DNA of 6,338 nucleotides from Anaerolineae bacterium. Its GTDB lineage: Bacteria > Chloroflexota > Anaerolineae > SpSt-313. The number at the start of each line of letters is the position of its first letter. Within the stretch, counting starts at the first letter, position 1. This document shows, piece by piece, positions 1 through 6,308 of the stretch. The stretch is taken from positions 1-6,338 of the forward strand of contig JAIMBM010000193.1 of the NCBI GenBank assembly GCA_023511475.1, in the 5' to 3' direction. The notes beneath the pieces were generated by a model, which worked only from the letters and a program-made list of their open reading frames with translations, did no database searches and was not told where the DNA came from. Made by a program: the position numbers and the translations under genes.

Positions 1-275
1 CGGTAATGTACTACCGCCGCAGCGGGATTGTGCGTGTACTTGCTCCTGGTGTGCGGGCGCTGCTATGATGCAGGCGTGCGCGAGCTCGGCCGAGCCGCCC
101 TGGGCAGGCGGCTGATCACTTACACCGCCGCGGCAGCCGCAGGCATCTGGGCGGCCATGAAAGGCGCGCTGCCGAGCGACGAGATCGCGGCCCTGCCGAC
201 ATCGGTGGACTTGCTCGACGCAGTTAAACTCCGCGTCCCGCTGCTCGCCGCCGAGCGGGCCGAGACCAGTGCTCG
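1..275. other. Left flank without a supported gene
   Basis: No gene here has a start, stop and recognisable product. The plus frame from GTG 76 to about 276 has codon third positions that are G or C in 55 of 67 codons and a protein-like composition (AAMKGALPSDEIAALPTSVD), but it stays open far into rocD on the opposite strand, so it is not a complete gene as read. In the next frame a stop occurs at 308-310, so a frameshifted remnant of a convergent gene is possible. A small inverted repeat CGGTA-ATGTAC-TACCG lies at 1-16. Confidence 0.4.
40..69 (+). promoter_or_regulatory. Possible plus-strand sigma-70-type promoter with extended -10
   Basis: TTGCTC (40-45), an 18-base spacer, and TATGAT (64-69) preceded by TGC, an extended -10 element. 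The predicted start, near 76, coincides with a GTG codon. There is no identified gene for it to serve, and it points toward the 3' end of rocD. Confidence 0.25.
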
Positions 276-303
276 TGGGGCGAGGCTCTACCGCCTCGCC
301 CCA
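276..303 (-). terminator. GC-rich hairpin across the rocD stop codon, possible terminator
   Basis: TGGGGCGAGGC (276-286) and GCCTCGCCCCA (293-303) form a perfect 11-base stem with a six-base loop (287-292). The rocD TAG lies in the loop (288-290). No T-run follows on either strand, so this is not a standard intrinsic terminator; it may block 3' exonucleases, aid termination, or work for convergent transcripts. Confidence 0.35.
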
Positions 304-1520
304 TGGTTGAGCTGCGGTACCTCCGCCATCAGCACCTCGGTGACCTGCTCGATCATCCACTCCAGGTCCTCCCTGGAGATGATCAGTGGCGGTGCCAGGC
401 GAATGACGGTGCCGTGCGTCTCTTTGGCCAGCACGCCGCGCTCCTTGAGTGCCTCACAGAAGCGCCGCGCGCCGCCCGCTTCGGGGGTGAGCTGGATGCC
501 GATGAGCAGACCCTTGCCGCGGCACTCGGCGATCCACGCGCTAGGGATCGCCCGCAGGCGCCCGAGCACATACTCGCCGAGCTCTGCCGCCCGCTCACAC
601 AGGTGCTCCTCTACGATCACGCGCAGCGCCTCTCGGGCTACGGCGCAGCCGAGGGGGTTTCCGCCAAAGGTCGAGCCGTGGTCTCCGGGCCGGAAGAGCC
701 CCAGCACCTCGCGGGAGGCAAGCACCGCCGACACGGGGTACATCCCTCCGGCGAGGGCCTTGCCCAGCGTCACCATGTCCGCGCGGACACCCTCGTGCTC
801 GCAGGCGAGAAGCCTCCCGGTGCGGCCGAGGCCGGTCTGGATCTCATCGGCGATCATGAGCACGCGGTGCCGGGAGCAGATCTCGCGTACCTGACGGACA
901 TAGCCCGCAGGCGGCATCACGACCCCCGCTTCCCCCTGAATCGGCTCGAAGAGAAAGCCGACGGTGTTGGGTGTGATGGCGCGCTCGAGCGCCTCGGCGT
1001 CGCCATAGGGCACGAGGCGAAAGCCGGGCGTAAAGGGTCCAAAGCCGGCCCGGTATGCTTCCTCGGACGAAAAGCCCACGATGGTGGTCGTGCGCCCATG
1101 AAAGTTGCCGGTGCAGGCGATGATCTCGGCCTGGCCATCCGGCACGCCCTTGACGGTGTACCCCCACTTGCGCGCCGCCTTGATGGCCGTCTCGACCGCC
1201 TCGGCGCCGGTGTTCATCGGCAGCATCATATCGTAGCCCAAGAGCTCGCACAGCTCTTTGGCCAGGAGCGGCAACTGGTCGTTGCGAAAGGCGCGAGAGG
1301 TCAGGCTGAGCCGCTGGGCCTGACGGGTCAGCGCGGCCACAAGGCGGGGATGGTTGTGGCCCTGGTTCAGCGCCGAGTAGGCCGAGAGGCAATCCAGGTA
1401 GCGGCGGCCCTCGACGTCCCACACCCACACGCCCTCGCCGCGCGTGAGCACGACGTCCAGCGGGAGATAGTTGTGCGCGTTGTAGCGCTCCTCGAGCGCG
1501 ATATAGTCGGCTGTCTTCAT
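288..1520 (-). CDS. rocD: Ornithine aminotransferase (class III, PLP-dependent)
   Basis: The enzyme moves the delta-amino group of ornithine to 2-oxoglutarate, giving glutamate semialdehyde/pyrroline-5-carboxylate and glutamate; cytoplasmic. The 410 residues show the class III fold: NTGAEA (103-108) and HGST (281-284) for cofactor phosphate, FHGRT (140-144), EPIQGEAG (192-199), ADEIQTG (224-230) with the cofactor-binding Asp225, and LGKALAGG (252-259) with the Schiff-base Lys254. Residues matching the human ornithine-site Tyr55, Tyr85, Arg180, Glu235 and Arg413 appear as Tyr18, Tyr48, Arg143, Glu197 and Arg374, which favours ornithine over GABA or acetylornithine. The ATG at 1520 has AGGAGG six bases upstream and gives the normal family N-terminus; an in-frame ATG at 1577 adds 19 unlike residues. 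Last gene of the block; its TAG stop lies in the loop of a hairpin. Confidence 0.95.
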   Translation of the reverse strand: MKTADYIALEERYNAHNYLPLDVVLTRGEGVWVWDVEGRRYLDCLSAYSALNQGHNHPRLVAALTRQAQRLSLTSRAFRNDQLPLLAKELCELLGYDMMLPMNTGAEAVETAIKAARKWGYTVKGVPDGQAEIIACTGNFHGRTTTIVGFSSEEAYRAGFGPFTPGFRLVPYGDAEALERAITPNTVGFLFEPIQGEAGVVMPPAGYVRQVREICSRHRVLMIADEIQTGLGRTGRLLACEHEGVRADMVTLGKALAGGMYPVSAVLASREVLGLFRPGDHGSTFGGNPLGCAVAREALRVIVEEHLCERAAELGEYVLGRLRAIPSAWIAECRGKGLLIGIQLTPEAGGARRFCEALKERGVLAKETHGTVIRLAPPLIISREDLEWMIEQVTEVLMAEVPQLNHGARR

Positions 1521-1526
1521 GCGGTG

Positions 1527-1532
1527 CCTCCT
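1527..1532 (-). promoter_or_regulatory. Ribosome-binding site deciding the rocD start
   Basis: AGGAGG lies six bases before the ATG at 1520, near-ideal spacing. It rejects the longer in-frame start at 1577. Confidence 0.75.
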
Positions 1533-1553
1533 CTCCTCATTGAGGTCTGGCGT

Positions 1554-1589
1554 GGGCCGGCACCCTCGCCTGCCCACCAGCCCCGGCCC
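1554..1589 (-). repeat. Inverted repeat between the GTPase gene and rocD
   Basis: GGGCCGG (1554-1560) and CCGGCCC (1583-1589) are perfectly complementary arms around a 22-base loop, 34 bases upstream of the rocD ATG. It could tune readthrough or mRNA stability within the operon; the long loop makes it weak evidence. Confidence 0.25.
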
Positions 1590-1599
1590 TGTGGTCGGC

Positions 1600-2916
1600 T
1601 CATCCCAGTCGCTCCCTCAAGAGGTCGGCTAGGTCCGGCTGACCGATCACCTGCAGCTCGTAGCGGACGCGCTGCGTGGGCTGCTCGATCCTGGCGACCC
1701 TTGTCAGGTCGATGGGCGTCGCGACCAGGACCAGGTCACACGGCACGCGCCGGATGGTCTCCTCAAGATCCTTGATCTGCTGCTCGCCGTAGCCCATCGC
1801 CGGCAGAAGCGTCCCGATCTCCGGGTACTTCTGGAAAGTCTCGGTGATGGTGCCGACGGTGTACGGGCGGGGATCGATGATCTCGGCGGCGCCGAACCGC
1901 TTCGCCGCCACGATCCCGGCGCCGTACTTCATGCCACCATGGGTGAGCGTGGGTCCATCCTCGATGACGAGCACCCGCTTGCCGCGGATGGCGGCCGGGT
2001 TCGGCACAAAGATGGGCGAGGCGGCCTCTACGACGATGGCCCTGGGGTTCACCGTCGCAGCGCTCTCGCGCACTGCCGAGACGGCGGCGAGGTCGGCCGT
2101 ATCGACCTTGTTGATGACGATCACGTCCGCAAGGCGATAGTTGGCGGCGCCGGGGTAGTAGGTCAGCTCGTGCCCGGCCCGGTGCGGGTCGGCGACGACG
2201 ATGTGCACGTCCGGCTTGTAGAAGGGCAGGTCGTTGTTCCCGCCATCCCAGAGGATGATGTCGGCTTCCTGCTCGGCCTGCCGCAGGATCGCCTCATAGT
2301 CCACGCCGGCATAGACGACGATGCCCCGGTCGATGTGGGGCTCGTACTCCTCGCGCTCCTCGATCGTACAGCGATGCGCGTCGAGGTCGGCGTAGGTGGC
2401 AAAACGCTGTACACGCTGCCTCACCAGGTCGCCATAGGGCATGGGATGGCGAATGGCCACCACGCGGTGCCCCATCTTCTGCAGGGCGCTGGCCACGTAG
2501 CGGGTCGTCTGCGACTTGCCGCAGCCGGTGCGCACGGCGCAGACGGCCACGACCGGCTTGGACGACTTGAGCATCGTCTCCTTGCCGCCCATGAGGCGAA
2601 AGTCGGCCCCGGCAGCGAGGACGAGCGAGGCTCTCTCCATGACGTACTGATGGCTGACGTCGGAGTACGCGAAGACGACCTGGTCGACGTCGTGCGTGCG
2701 AATCAGGGAGCCCAGCTCGCTCTCCGGATAGATGGGGATCCCGTCGGGGTAGAGCCGGCCCGCCAGCTCTGGCGGGTAGCGGCGCCCCTCGATGTTCGGG
2801 ATCTGCGTCGCGGTAAAGGCGATGACCTCATAGCTCTCGTTGTCACGAAAGACGGTGTTAAAGTTGTGAAAGTCGCGCCCTGCGGCGCCCATGATGATCA
2901 CACGGTTCCTTCGCAT
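1600..2916 (-). CDS. COG2403-type GTPase, cyclic 2,3-diphosphoglycerate synthetase-like
   Basis: The 438-residue product resembles predicted GTPases of COG2403, relatives of archaeal cyclic 2,3-diphosphoglycerate synthetase. Most bacterial members have no proven function, so I do not claim that activity. Seen: the family-like N-terminus VIIMGAAGRDFHNFN (6-20) in a Rossmann-type domain; a P-loop AVRTGCGKS (127-135), a relaxed Walker A with Val at its first position; ILWDGGNND (221-229) as a likely Walker B/switch segment; INKVD (268-272), the G4 guanine-specificity motif; and EDGPTLTHGG (319-328). Length appears normal and intact. The ATG at 2916 follows GGAAGG by seven bases and places the conserved MGAAGRDF near the N-terminus as expected. 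It lies 75 bases after copy B and 79 before rocD, probably in the same transcript. Whether it serves methyl metabolism or amino-acid catabolism cannot be read from sequence. Confidence 0.88.
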   Translation of the reverse strand: MRRNRVIIMGAAGRDFHNFNTVFRDNESYEVIAFTATQIPNIEGRRYPPELAGRLYPDGIPIYPESELGSLIRTHDVDQVVFAYSDVSHQYVMERASLVLAAGADFRLMGGKETMLKSSKPVVAVCAVRTGCGKSQTTRYVASALQKMGHRVVAIRHPMPYGDLVRQRVQRFATYADLDAHRCTIEEREEYEPHIDRGIVVYAGVDYEAILRQAEQEADIILWDGGNNDLPFYKPDVHIVVADPHRAGHELTYYPGAANYRLADVIVINKVDTADLAAVSAVRESAATVNPRAIVVEAASPIFVPNPAAIRGKRVLVIEDGPTLTHGGMKYGAGIVAAKRFGAAEIIDPRPYTVGTITETFQKYPEIGTLLPAMGYGEQQIKDLEETIRRVPCDLVLVATPIDLTRVARIEQPTQRVRYELQVIGQPDLADLLRERLG

Positions 2917-2991
2917 GGTAAACCTTCCTTGTCCTCATTGACTGTCGCTGCGCGATGGCCTCTGGCCGCCGGCATCGCCCCGCTCGCGGCC

Positions 2992-4158
2992 TCAGTACCA
3001 GCCATACTTCTCGGCAGCCTGGATGATGGCGCGCACGTTCTCGGGCTTGGAGTCCCACGGCGTCTCACACTCGGTAGAGAGGATAAAGCCGCCGCCCGGC
3101 GCACACTCCTCGATCAGCTTCTTGCAGTAGGCGTCGACCTCCTCCGGCGTGCCGTAGACCAGCATCGCCGAAGGCACGTTGCCAAAGATGCAGATGCGGT
3201 CGCCAAGGACCTCCTTGGCGCGCTTCATGTCGGTCTTTTCCAGATCGAGCAGGAGCTTGCCCTTTGGCAGGCCATCGGCCATGTGCTTGATGGTCTCGAG
3301 GTGCGGCGTCAGGTCGTTATCCCAGTGGCAGTGCACCTTGAAGCCGCGCGTGACAAAGATGTCGATCATCTTCTTGGCCGTCGGCCAGTAGAACTCGTTG
3401 AAGATGCGGGGCGACATCCCCGGCGGGCCGCCGTTGACGAAGAAGATGACCTCCGCCCCCGGCACCTCGCCCGCGCCCATGATCATGGCGTCGCGCATGG
3501 CCATCGTGGTCTCGTACTCCACGAGCCAGTCGCACATCGCCTTTACCTTCTCCGGCTGCTCAAAGATATCCTGGGTGAGGTTGGCGATGCCGCGGTAGTA
3601 CTGGAGCATATCCAGGGGATGGCAGGCGCGCCCTCCCATGAGCAACGGCACCTCCTGCTCCTCCACGAACCGGCGCCAGGCCGCTGCATAGACCTTCGGA
3701 TACTCGAACTCGTAGTACAGGAACTCGTCGATGCTCCGCGAGAAGATGGCCTGCGCACCGTTCTTGCTGTAGAGGAGCGGCGCAAAGCCGCGCTCCATCA
3801 CGTCGTCATAGTCCTCGATCAGCGCCTTCTCGAAGAGGCTGGGCAGGTTCCCCTTGGGCGGAAAGTCATCCCAGATGCGCCAGTCGAGGGTCGCCTGGTC
3901 CCAGCCGGCGCGCCCGAACATGCTGAGGTGATTGAGGGTGGTGATGTTCGGGTCGATGTTATCGCCACCGCCGAGCATCTCGCGTGCCTTGATCGTGGCG
4001 GCGATGAGCTTGTCCGGATCGTAGAACATGTCCCGGATCGAGATGCCGGCGAGGTATGGGATGATATAGCAGTTCACAGGCGCAACGGGCACCCGGTCGG
4101 CCTCCTGCAGGTTCCAGGCCAGCTCCAGGCGCTCGTAGCAGGAGAGCCTCTCCTTCAT
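2992..4158 (-). CDS. UroD-family corrinoid methyltransferase-like protein, copy B
   Basis: This 388-residue TIM-barrel protein is a paralogue of the gene at 4781-6169; by hand count 139 of the first 210 aligned positions are identical. Probable role is methyl transfer involving the corrinoid protein encoded just upstream; donor and acceptor are unknown. Seen: ADRVPVAPVN (20-29), DPNITTLNHLS (69-79), GAGEVPGAE (228-236), HCHWDND at 276-282 and STECETPWD at 361-369. As in copy A, the position of the zinc-site His-x-Cys of MtaA/MtbA is His278-x-Asp280, and a distal Cys364 is kept; copy B also has His276-Cys277 just before it, where copy A has His-Val. It ends at KYGWY, the normal family end, without copy A's tail. 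Its ATG overlaps the corrinoid stop as ATGA, with GGAGG eight bases upstream. Copy B could be a second substrate-specific enzyme, the acceptor-side enzyme, or a partner subunit of copy A. Confidence 0.9.
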   Translation of the reverse strand: MKERLSCYERLELAWNLQEADRVPVAPVNCYIIPYLAGISIRDMFYDPDKLIAATIKAREMLGGGDNIDPNITTLNHLSMFGRAGWDQATLDWRIWDDFPPKGNLPSLFEKALIEDYDDVMERGFAPLLYSKNGAQAIFSRSIDEFLYYEFEYPKVYAAAWRRFVEEQEVPLLMGGRACHPLDMLQYYRGIANLTQDIFEQPEKVKAMCDWLVEYETTMAMRDAMIMGAGEVPGAEVIFFVNGGPPGMSPRIFNEFYWPTAKKMIDIFVTRGFKVHCHWDNDLTPHLETIKHMADGLPKGKLLLDLEKTDMKRAKEVLGDRICIFGNVPSAMLVYGTPEEVDAYCKKLIEECAPGGGFILSTECETPWDSKPENVRAIIQAAEKYGWY

Positions 4159-4793
4159 GCCTGCTCCCTCCCGAACCAGTCGAGGATCACGCCGATCCCC
4201 TCGTTGGCGTTGGTCGTGGCGTGATCGACACGCAGCGTGTGCCGCTTGACCTCGCCGACGATGCCGCCGCCGACGATGATCTTCACCTCATCCCGCAGGC
4301 CCGCCTCCTCGATGGCCTCGACGGTCCGACCAACCTGCGTCACTGCTGCCGAGAGCAGCGCCGACATGCCGACAACCTTCGGTTTGTGCTGGCGGATGGC
4401 CTCCACAAAACGGGCAGCCGGGACGTCTACCCCAAGGTCGATGACCTCGAAGCCGTTGCACTGCAACAAGTCGCGGACGATGTTCTTGCCCAGGTCGTGC
4501 ACATCGCCGGCGACCGTGCCGATGACGACGGTGCCGCGGCTCGCAGCCGAGCCGTAGCGCTCTTTGATCTTGGGCGTGAGCAGGGCTACGGCATCTTTGA
4601 AGATCTGCGCGGCGCGCAGGAGCTCCATGAGAAAGTAGTTCCCCTTGTCGAACTCGCGGCCGACGGCCTCGAGCCCGAGGCGCGCCTCCTCCACGAGCTG
4701 CAGGGGATCGGTGCCCGCCTCGATCCCTTCCTGAACGGCGGCGAGCACGGCAGGCTTGTCCAGGACGGCCAGGGCGTCGCTCAGCTTGCCCAC
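4155..4793 (-). CDS. Corrinoid (cobalamin-binding) methyltransferase protein, MtaC/MtbC-like
   Basis: The product (212 residues) is a methyl carrier: its cobalt accepts a methyl group from one methyltransferase and hands it to another. Residues about 4-80 form the helical cap typical of methionine-synthase-type B12 modules. Residues about 87-205 form the Rossmann-like B12 domain, with GDVHDLGKN at 96-104 giving the D-x-H-x-x-G motif (Asp97, His99 as the expected lower cobalt ligand, Gly102), MSALLS at 143-148 and VGGG at 174-177. The ending DHATTNANEGI is in keeping with such proteins. I chose the GTG at 4793 because GGAGG lies four bases upstream and the cap domain begins there; a longer frame from a GTG at 4841 adds 16 unlike residues and has no ribosome-binding site. 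The gene starts 13 bases inside the previous gene and ends in an ATGA overlap with the next, so translation is probably coupled. Confidence 0.94.
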   Translation of the reverse strand: MGKLSDALAVLDKPAVLAAVQEGIEAGTDPLQLVEEARLGLEAVGREFDKGNYFLMELLRAAQIFKDAVALLTPKIKERYGSAASRGTVVIGTVAGDVHDLGKNIVRDLLQCNGFEVIDLGVDVPAARFVEAIRQHKPKVVGMSALLSAAVTQVGRTVEAIEEAGLRDEVKIIVGGGIVGEVKRHTLRVDHATTNANEGIGVILDWFGREQA

Positions 4794-4975
4794 GGTTCCT
4801 CCCCCTTCTTCCACATCAGCTTGGTGAGCACAAAGCTCCACGGCGCGTACTTTATCATCTTTTCGGCGTTCTTGCCGAAGAGCCAGCGAGCCCTGGCGCG
4901 ACTGACCTCCTCCTCGGTCGGAGGCCGGAGGCCGCGCCGCGTCTCCTCAAGGATTCGCTGCACACCTTCCCTCAT
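4781..4975 (-). other. C-terminal tail of copy A; candidate fused or separately translated 64-residue small protein
   Basis: In the frame of copy A, codon 399 is an ATG preceded seven bases upstream by GGAGGGG, a better ribosome-binding site than those of several real genes here. Translation from it would give 64 residues, starting MREGVQRILEETRRGL and containing an Arg/Lys-rich, Trp/aromatic-rich second half (near KYAPWSFVLTKLMWKK). The paralogue stops exactly before this segment begins. One base change in the TGG codon at residue 394 would create a stop and separate the two. I recognise no domain in it. It may be a fusion, a nested gene made in addition to the long form, or the result of a lost stop. 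Confidence 0.4.
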
Positions 4976-6169
4976 GTCCGTTCCCCTCCATGATGCATAG
5001 CGACCATACTTCTGAGCACTGGCGACCATGGCCCGCAGGTTCTCGGGCCGCGCGTCCCAGGGCGTCTCACACTCGGTCGAGAGGATAAAGCCGCCGCCCT
5101 CGGCACAGTCGGCGATCAGCTTGCGGCAGTGCTCGTCGACCTCCGCTGGCGTGCCATAGCACAGGAGCACGGCCGGGACGTTCCCGTGCAGGCAGACCCG
5201 GTCGCCGAGGACCTGCTTGGCGGCCTTCATGTCGGTCTTTTCAAAGTCCAGCAGGACCTTGCCCGGCGGCAGCCCGTCGGTGATGTGCTTGAGGATAGGC
5301 AGGACGGGCGTGAGGTCACCATCCATGTGGACGTGCGCCTTGTAGCCGCGGGAGACGATCATATCCACGCCCTTTTTCAGCGTGGGCCACACAAACTCTT
5401 CAAAGACCCGGGGCGAGACGTACGGCGGCCCGACGACACCGGCCTGGAAAAAGATGCGTTCCGCCCCCGGCACCTCGCCGGCGCCCATGATCGTCGCCTG
5501 CTGCAGGGCGTTGATGATCTCGTGCTCCAGCACGAACTCGCACATCGCCTTGACCTTCTCCGGCTGCTCGGCGATGTCCTGCGCGAGCTGGCTGAAGCCG
5601 CGGTAGTAGAGCACCAGCTCGAAGGGGATGGTCGCCCGGCCGCCCATGACCAGGGGCACCCCCTGCTCCTCCACGAACCGGCGCCAGGCCGCGGCGTAGC
5701 GCCTGGGGAACTCGAACTCGTCGTAGAGGAACTCGTCCACGCTGCGGGCAAAGACGTCGGGCGATATCTGGCGGTTGAACAGCAGGGTCGCGAACCCCCG
5801 CGTCATGACGTCGTCGTAATCCTCGATCATGACGCGCTCGTAAAAGCTGGGAATATTGCCGGCGGGAGGAAACTCGTCCCAGATCTTCCAGTGCAGGGTC
5901 ACCCGGTCCCAGCCCGACTTGCCCAGGAAGCTGAGGTGATCGAGGGTAGTGATGTTGGGGTCTTCCTGGTCGCCGTAGCCGAGGATATCCCGGGCGCGGA
6001 TGGTGGCCTCGATGAGCTTCTCGGGCTCGCGGAACATCTCGCGGATGGAGATGCCGCCGCGGTAGGCATTGATGTAGCAGTTGAGAGGTGCGACGGGCAC
6101 CCGGTCGGCCTCCTGCAGCCGCCAGGCAGCCTCGGTCCTCTCGTAGCGGCTCAGCTCTTCCCTCATCAT
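4781..6169 (-). CDS. UroD-family corrinoid methyltransferase-like protein, copy A, with C-terminal extension
   Basis: This 462-residue protein belongs to the uroporphyrinogen decarboxylase-like TIM-barrel family in its methyltransferase branch (MtaA/MtbA/CmuA-like), not to haem-synthesis HemE; the adjacent corrinoid gene supports this. Likely role: cytoplasmic methyl transfer to or from the corrinoid protein; substrate unknown. Seen: N-terminal YERTEAAW and ADRVPVAPLN (about 9-30), DPNITTLDHLS (70-80), HMDGD at 281-285, and STECETPWD at 364-372. In MtaA/MtbA zinc is held by His-x-Cys plus a distal Cys; here the first pair is His281-x-Asp283, while Cys367 remains. Residues 1-391 align end to end with the paralogue at 2992-4158; residues 392-462 are extra and follow an internal ribosome-binding site. 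The ATG at 6169 has GGGAGG six bases upstream; the next codon (ATG at 6166) is equally possible and aligns with the paralogue's start. First gene of the block. Family assignment is firm, reaction is not. Confidence 0.88.
   Translation of the reverse strand: MMREELSRYERTEAAWRLQEADRVPVAPLNCYINAYRGGISIREMFREPEKLIEATIRARDILGYGDQEDPNITTLDHLSFLGKSGWDRVTLHWKIWDEFPPAGNIPSFYERVMIEDYDDVMTRGFATLLFNRQISPDVFARSVDEFLYDEFEFPRRYAAAWRRFVEEQGVPLVMGGRATIPFELVLYYRGFSQLAQDIAEQPEKVKAMCEFVLEHEIINALQQATIMGAGEVPGAERIFFQAGVVGPPYVSPRVFEEFVWPTLKKGVDMIVSRGYKAHVHMDGDLTPVLPILKHITDGLPPGKVLLDFEKTDMKAAKQVLGDRVCLHGNVPAVLLCYGTPAEVDEHCRKLIADCAEGGGFILSTECETPWDARPENLRAMVASAQKYGRYASWRGTDMREGVQRILEETRRGLRPPTEEEVSRARARWLFGKNAEKMIKYAPWSFVLTKLMWKKGEEPWAS
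4798..4802 (-). promoter_or_regulatory. Ribosome-binding site deciding the corrinoid protein start
   Basis: GGAGG, preceded by a G-run, lies four bases before the GTG at 4793 and within the last codons of copy A. It is the only good site near the start of the corrinoid frame, and a coupled start fits the 13-base gene overlap. Confidence 0.65.
4983..4989 (-). promoter_or_regulatory. Internal Shine-Dalgarno sequence in copy A
   Basis: GGAGGGG on the minus strand sits seven bases before an in-frame ATG (4975) and just past the codon where the paralogue ends. Position and spacing are those of a functional site; use in the cell is unproven. Confidence 0.45.
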
Positions 6170-6237
6170 CTTGGCCCTCCCGAGTCCTGCACGGGCCTGC
6201 AGCCCCTGCCGCTTCTAAACTCAAGCGCCTCGAGGGC

Positions 6238-6249
6238 GCGCCCGGGCGC
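6238..6249. repeat. Perfect 12-base palindrome GCGCCCGGGCGC
   Basis: An uninterrupted self-complementary 12-mer lies about 70 bases upstream of the copy A start. It could be a protein site or the stem of an RNA structure, but self-complementary GC strings are not rare in such DNA. Confidence 0.35.
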
Positions 6250-6270
6250 AGCACTACATAGGCGTAACCA

Positions 6271-6307
6271 TGCCAGTGGCAGGGGCAGTGCCCCGGACTA
6301 CGCCGGG
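6271..6307. repeat. Three contiguous short inverted repeats in the operon leader
   Basis: TGCCAGTGGCA (6271-6281) and GGGGCAGTGCCCC (6282-6294) are perfect odd-centred palindromes that abut directly. CCCGG-ACTACG-CCGGG (6292-6307) shares three bases with the second. They may be stems of a leader RNA or an operator; the first two share the core GCAGTGC/GCCAGTGGC pattern. The repeats are read directly; function is not known. Confidence 0.5.
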
Positions 6308-6308
6308 T

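Noticed and set aside
28..894. 288-codon plus-strand frame
   Set aside because: About 600 bases lie opposite rocD and read as Ser/Arg/Pro-rich shadow. Only its first part, before 276, is kept as a weak observation.
1521..1577. Longer rocD start at ATG 1577
   Set aside because: It adds 19 residues unlike the family N-terminus, crosses the inverted repeat, and lacks the excellent AGGAGG site found before 1520.
303..1775. 490-codon plus-strand frame opposite rocD
   Set aside because: Complete shadow of rocD, whose catalytic motifs are all intact; low-complexity Arg/Ala/Gly-rich translation.
2952..2978. Bulged stem-loop in the gap between copy B and the GTPase gene
   Set aside because: Stems of five and four bases with a six-base bulge and no T-run; expected by chance in GC-rich sequence, not called a terminator.
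1939..4224. 761-codon open frame on the plus strand opposite the GTPase and copy B genes
   Set aside because: It is antisense to two genes with clear family motifs, has no recognisable domain, and arises from strong GC3 bias on the other strand.
4221..5000. 259-codon plus-strand frame opposite the corrinoid gene
   Set aside because: Antisense shadow; the minus strand has the D-x-H-x-x-G cobalamin motif in frame.
4781..6169. Annotation of the two UroD-like genes as haem-synthesis uroporphyrinogen decarboxylase (HemE)
   Set aside because: They are paired with a corrinoid protein, occur twice, and carry the His-x-Asp and distal Cys positions of the methyltransferase branch; no other haem gene is present.
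5400..6254. 284-codon minus-strand frame overlapping copy A
   Set aside because: Out-of-frame Arg-rich translation of copy A with no ribosome-binding site or family motif.
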